From Nostoc cf. edaphicum LEGE 07299 (GTDB taxonomy: Bacteria; Cyanobacteriota; Cyanobacteriia; Cyanobacteriales; Nostocaceae): DNA of 7,576 nt. The stretch spans positions 1 through 7,576 of the forward strand of contig NZ_JADEXF010000130.1 of NCBI RefSeq assembly GCF_015207245.1, in the 5' to 3' direction. Shown one piece after another: positions 5,089-7,576 of the stretch (position 1 is its first letter; each line of letters begins with the position of its first letter). Under the pieces are notes generated by a model, which was not told the DNA's origin, searched no databases, and worked only from the letters and a program-made list of their open reading frames with translations. The translations under genes were made by a program, and so were the position numbers.

Positions 5089-7576
5089 TTAAAACTTTAT
5101 TTCAATGAAAAATTCTGTACCCTCACCCAGAATAGAGTTAAAACCCAATTTACCATTGTGGGTTTCTTCAACAATCTGACGAGCGATCGCTAATCCTAAT
5201 CCTGTACCTTTACCGACAGATTTAGTAGTAAATAAGTGGTCAAATATTTTATGTTTGACTTCTTCAGTCATCCCTTTTGCGTTATCAGCAATGGCAATTT
5301 TTATGCCTTTATTTTCTGCTGAGGTTGTAATTGTAATCCGGTTGGGATTAGCCTTTACTTCCTCAAAACTTCGCCCAGTGTTTGATTCTTCCAAAGCATC
5401 AATCGCATTAGCCAGGATGTTCATAAACACCTGATTTAGTTGACCAGGGAAACATTCCACCTGGGGCAAATTACCATACTTAGTTATCACTTCAATAGCT
5501 GGTCGTTGTTCATTTGCTTTCAGGCGATGTTTGAGAATTAAAATTGTACTGTTGATACCTTCGTGGATATTAAATAACACTTTATAATCTTTATCAGCGC
5601 GGGAGAAAGTACGAAGACTAGTACTGATATTGTGGAGGCGATCGCACGCTATTAACATTGAATCAATAATCTTGGGTAAGTCTTCTAAGCTATAATCCAA
5701 GTCAATTTCTTCGGCATGTTCTTTGATTTGCTCATCAGGATTGGGGAAACTTGCTTGATATAGTTTCAAGTGTTCAACAATATCCGCAATGGTGGGTTTA
5801 GTTTGTTTGAGGCTTGCAGCAATAAAGCCCAAAGGATTATTCATTTCATGGGCTACCCCGGCAACTAAATTACCCAATGCAGACATTTTCTCACTTTGAA
5901 CAACTTGTAATTGTGCCTGTTGTAATTCTTCTAAAGTTTTTTTCAATTCTTGGGATTTTTGAATTACGGCGGTTTCGGCTTGTTTGCGGTCTGTAACATC
6001 TAATAACAAGCCATCCCAAATAATTGAGCCATCAGCTTGTTTGATTGGACGGGATGCGGCTTGAATCCATTTTAACTGACCGGAAAGGGTAATAATTCGT
6101 CCTTCATATTGCCAAGGCTCCAAGGTTTGAGCAGAAATGGTAATACACTCTTGAAAACGCGCCATATCCTCTGGGTGAGTTCGAGATATCAAGCTGCTCG
6201 CATCAGCTACCGCCTGCTCTGATGAAACTCCGTAAATTTCATAACAACCAGTGCTAACGTAGTTAAACCTGGCAATACCATCTGGTAAAAGTTGGAATTG
6301 ATAAATCATTCCCGGAACATTTTCTGCAAGGCGCTGGAAGCGGGCTTCGGTGTCCTGTAAATTAGTGTACAATTGGGCATTTTCTAAGGATATTGCTGCT
6401 TGGGAAGAAAGTAAGTTAATTAGGCTGAGGCGATCGCTATTAAATATCCCTTGAGTCAGTTTATTCTCTAGATAAATAATACCTACCAAATGCCCTTGAT
6501 TAATAAGCGGAGTACAAAATACACTTTGGGGCTGATGTTGCAACATATATTCCTCAACTACGCCAGGAATATCTGTTTTACAATTGTCTATAACAACTGT
6601 TTGTTGGGTATTTTTGACGTAATTAATAATTCTTACAGGAATATCTGGACAATTGGCTAGTGATTGTCGGCTGAGGATAGTTTCTATTTCATCATCATGA
6701 ATAAAAGTAATTGCTCGTACTTGCCAAATATCATCTTCAGGAAGCAGCAATACACATTTTTTCGCACCAGAGTTTTCGAGGAGAATATGGTTAAGACTAG
6801 CAATAAGTGTATCTAATTCTAAAGAACTGGAAATAGCAAGAGCTGCTTTGAGGACAGAGGTAAAATCCAGCGTATCAGAAATACTAGCGTTGCCAGTGGT
6901 GGAAGTGCGAGTAGATGAGGAAGTTCCACGAAAGGCGATCGTTTCACTAACGCGCTCAAATGCTTGAACTAAAGTTGCTACTTCTGTTTCTCGCCCATAG
7001 AGTTTTTCAGGAATGAGAAAGCGATCGCATACATCTCGTTGTGCAATTGGGAAACTGTTAATTTTACCTGTTTCCTGAAGTTGAGTTAAACAAGTTTCTA
7101 AATCAAATTTCAGTCCTAACGCACTTTGATAACGGTCATCAGCATTTTTCGCCATCAATTTCATGACGATGTCAGATAAAACTTGGGGAATTTCTGTACT
7201 GCTAACTGATAACTGATAACTGATAACTGAAGGCGGTTGTTTGGCAATATGAGAATGCACCAATTCCATTGGATCATCTGACTGAAACGGTAATTTTCCA
7301 GTTAACAATTCATAGAACGTTACGCCTAAAGAATAAAAGTCAGTACGGTAGTCAATCCCCCGATTCATTCTTCCGGTTTGTTCTGGAGAAATGTAAGCGA
7401 GTGTCCCTTCTAACACATTGGGACTGATTAGTGTTTGAGTTTCCTGTGGCAGCAAAGATGCAATACTAAAATCTATTAATTTGACTTGTTTTGTTTCTGG
7501 ATTAATTAAAATATTGGCTGGTTTAATATCTTTATGAATAATTCGATGGCGATAGAGTATATCTAAGATATTGCAT
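5089..7576 (-). CDS. HstK-type hybrid Ser/Thr kinase-GAF-PAS-histidine kinase, N-terminus outside window
   Basis: Large signalling protein; 828 codons are visible from 7575 down to the TAA at 5089-5091. No start is visible: the frame stays open to the window edge and encodes essential kinase motifs there. Domains, counted from the first whole codon: C-terminal part of a Ser/Thr kinase (1 to about 150), with HKDIKPANIL at 14-23 (catalytic Asp16), DFS at 35-37 in place of DFG, and SPEQTGRMN from 63. The RDVCDRF...LYGRE segment (about 180-196), which normally leads into an AAA ATPase, follows. After a Ser/Thr-rich linker (218-232) come GAF (about 236-400), PAS with its C-terminal PAC-like segment (about 410-530), a coiled coil (530-565), and HisKA with phospho-acceptor His576 (VAHEMNNPL). 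The ATPase domain has N-box Asn719/Asn723, a G1 box DNAKG (764-768) with Ala where Gly is usual, and GTGLGL at 790-795. No receiver domain or membrane segment is seen. The AAA/TPR block usual in this family is missing. A heptamer repeat encodes residues 116-126. Confidence 0.93.
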   Translation of the reverse strand, partial: CNILDILYRHRIIHKDIKPANILINPETKQVKLIDFSIASLLPQETQTLISPNVLEGTLAYISPEQTGRMNRGIDYRTDFYSLGVTFYELLTGKLPFQSDDPMELVHSHIAKQPPSVISYQLSVSSTEIPQVLSDIVMKLMAKNADDRYQSALGLKFDLETCLTQLQETGKINSFPIAQRDVCDRFLIPEKLYGRETEVATLVQAFERVSETIAFRGTSSSTRTSTTGNASISDTLDFTSVLKAALAISSSLELDTLIASLNHILLENSGAKKCVLLLPEDDIWQVRAITFIHDDEIETILSRQSLANCPDIPVRIINYVKNTQQTVVIDNCKTDIPGVVEEYMLQHQPQSVFCTPLINQGHLVGIIYLENKLTQGIFNSDRLSLINLLSSQAAISLENAQLYTNLQDTEARFQRLAENVPGMIYQFQLLPDGIARFNYVSTGCYEIYGVSSEQAVADASSLISRTHPEDMARFQECITISAQTLEPWQYEGRIITLSGQLKWIQAASRPIKQADGSIIWDGLLLDVTDRKQAETAVIQKSQELKKTLEELQQAQLQVVQSEKMSALGNLVAGVAHEMNNPLGFIAASLKQTKPTIADIVEHLKLYQASFPNPDEQIKEHAEEIDLDYSLEDLPKIIDSMLIACDRLHNISTSLRTFSRADKDYKVLFNIHEGINSTILILKHRLKANEQRPAIEVITKYGNLPQVECFPGQLNQVFMNILANAIDALEESNTGRSFEEVKANPNRITITTSAENKGIKIAIADNAKGMTEEVKHKIFDHLFTTKSVGKGTGLGLAIARQIVEETHNGKLGFNSILGEGTEFFIEIKF
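7204..7230. repeat. AACTGAT heptamer array inside the kinase coding sequence
   Basis: Nearly four perfect tandem AACTGAT units lie in the kinase gene. On the coding strand they encode SVISYQLSV (residues 116-124), with two further residues TCX-type before the conserved STEIPQVLSDIVMKLMAKN helix resumes. The stretch lies in the loop after HIAKQPP in the kinase C-lobe, a place that tolerates insertion. The reading frame is intact across it. Confidence 0.85.

Larger units (their letters stand above)
560..7028. repeat. Nine perfect HIP1 palindromes (GCGATCGC)
   Basis: Perfect GCGATCGC octamers start at 560, 788, 2113, 3313, 3638, 5183, 5638, 6430 and 7021. All are inside coding sequence; none is in a spacer or in fabD. 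For a sequence of this length and a GC content in the mid-forties, well under one would be expected by chance. HIP1 over-representation is a recognised mark of many cyanobacterial genomes and is the best single taxonomic clue here. Near matches occur at 1274, 2285 and 6935. Confidence 0.9.

Noticed and set aside
7453..7455. TTG as the start codon of the kinase
   Set aside because: The open frame upstream encodes the kinase catalytic loop and DFS motif, so the true start is outside the window.

Overview
The window looks like chromosomal DNA from a filamentous, probably heterocyst-forming cyanobacterium of the Nostoc/Anabaena/Calothrix type. Three things support this. There are nine perfect copies of the HIP1 octamer GCGATCGC. 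The spacers are filled with heptanucleotide short tandem repeats (STRR type), in a CCCCAATG family and a GTCATTN/NAATGAC family. There is also a hybrid Ser/Thr kinase-histidine kinase of the HstK type, a family characteristic of these organisms. No tRNA, rRNA, insertion sequence, phage gene or CRISPR array is visible.

Layout: a possible C-terminal scrap of an upstream gene (1-63) and a repeat-bearing leader precede pepA (185-1666, +), an M17 leucyl aminopeptidase. A 248-base spacer with an imperfect inverted repeat and a CCCCAATG array leads to the lipid block plsX (1915-2937), fabH (3121-4113) and fabD (4202-5083), all on +. The plsX-fabH spacer is almost entirely a two-armed heptamer array. 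The fabH-fabD spacer is a shorter array with a strong hairpin, and the fabD start codon sits in its last unit. On the - strand, converging on fabD with 5 bases between stop codons, is a large sensor kinase (5089 to beyond 7576) whose N-terminus lies outside the window.

Function: PlsX makes acyl-phosphate from acyl-ACP for phospholipid and glycolipid synthesis. FabD loads malonate onto ACP, and FabH uses malonyl-ACP and acetyl-CoA to start each fatty acid. The plsX-fabH-fabD order is a widely conserved bacterial lipid cluster. PepA is a cytosolic peptide-turnover enzyme with no obvious link to it. The kinase is a separate signalling gene.

The enzymes are ordinary. The unusual features are the repeats and the kinase. 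Five overlapping five-codon ATG...TGA mini-ORFs lie in the repeats just before fabD. A heptamer array has been absorbed in frame into the kinase coding sequence. The kinase also appears to lack the large AAA-ATPase/TPR module that normally sits between its Ser/Thr kinase and GAF domains. I see no convincing wholly new system.
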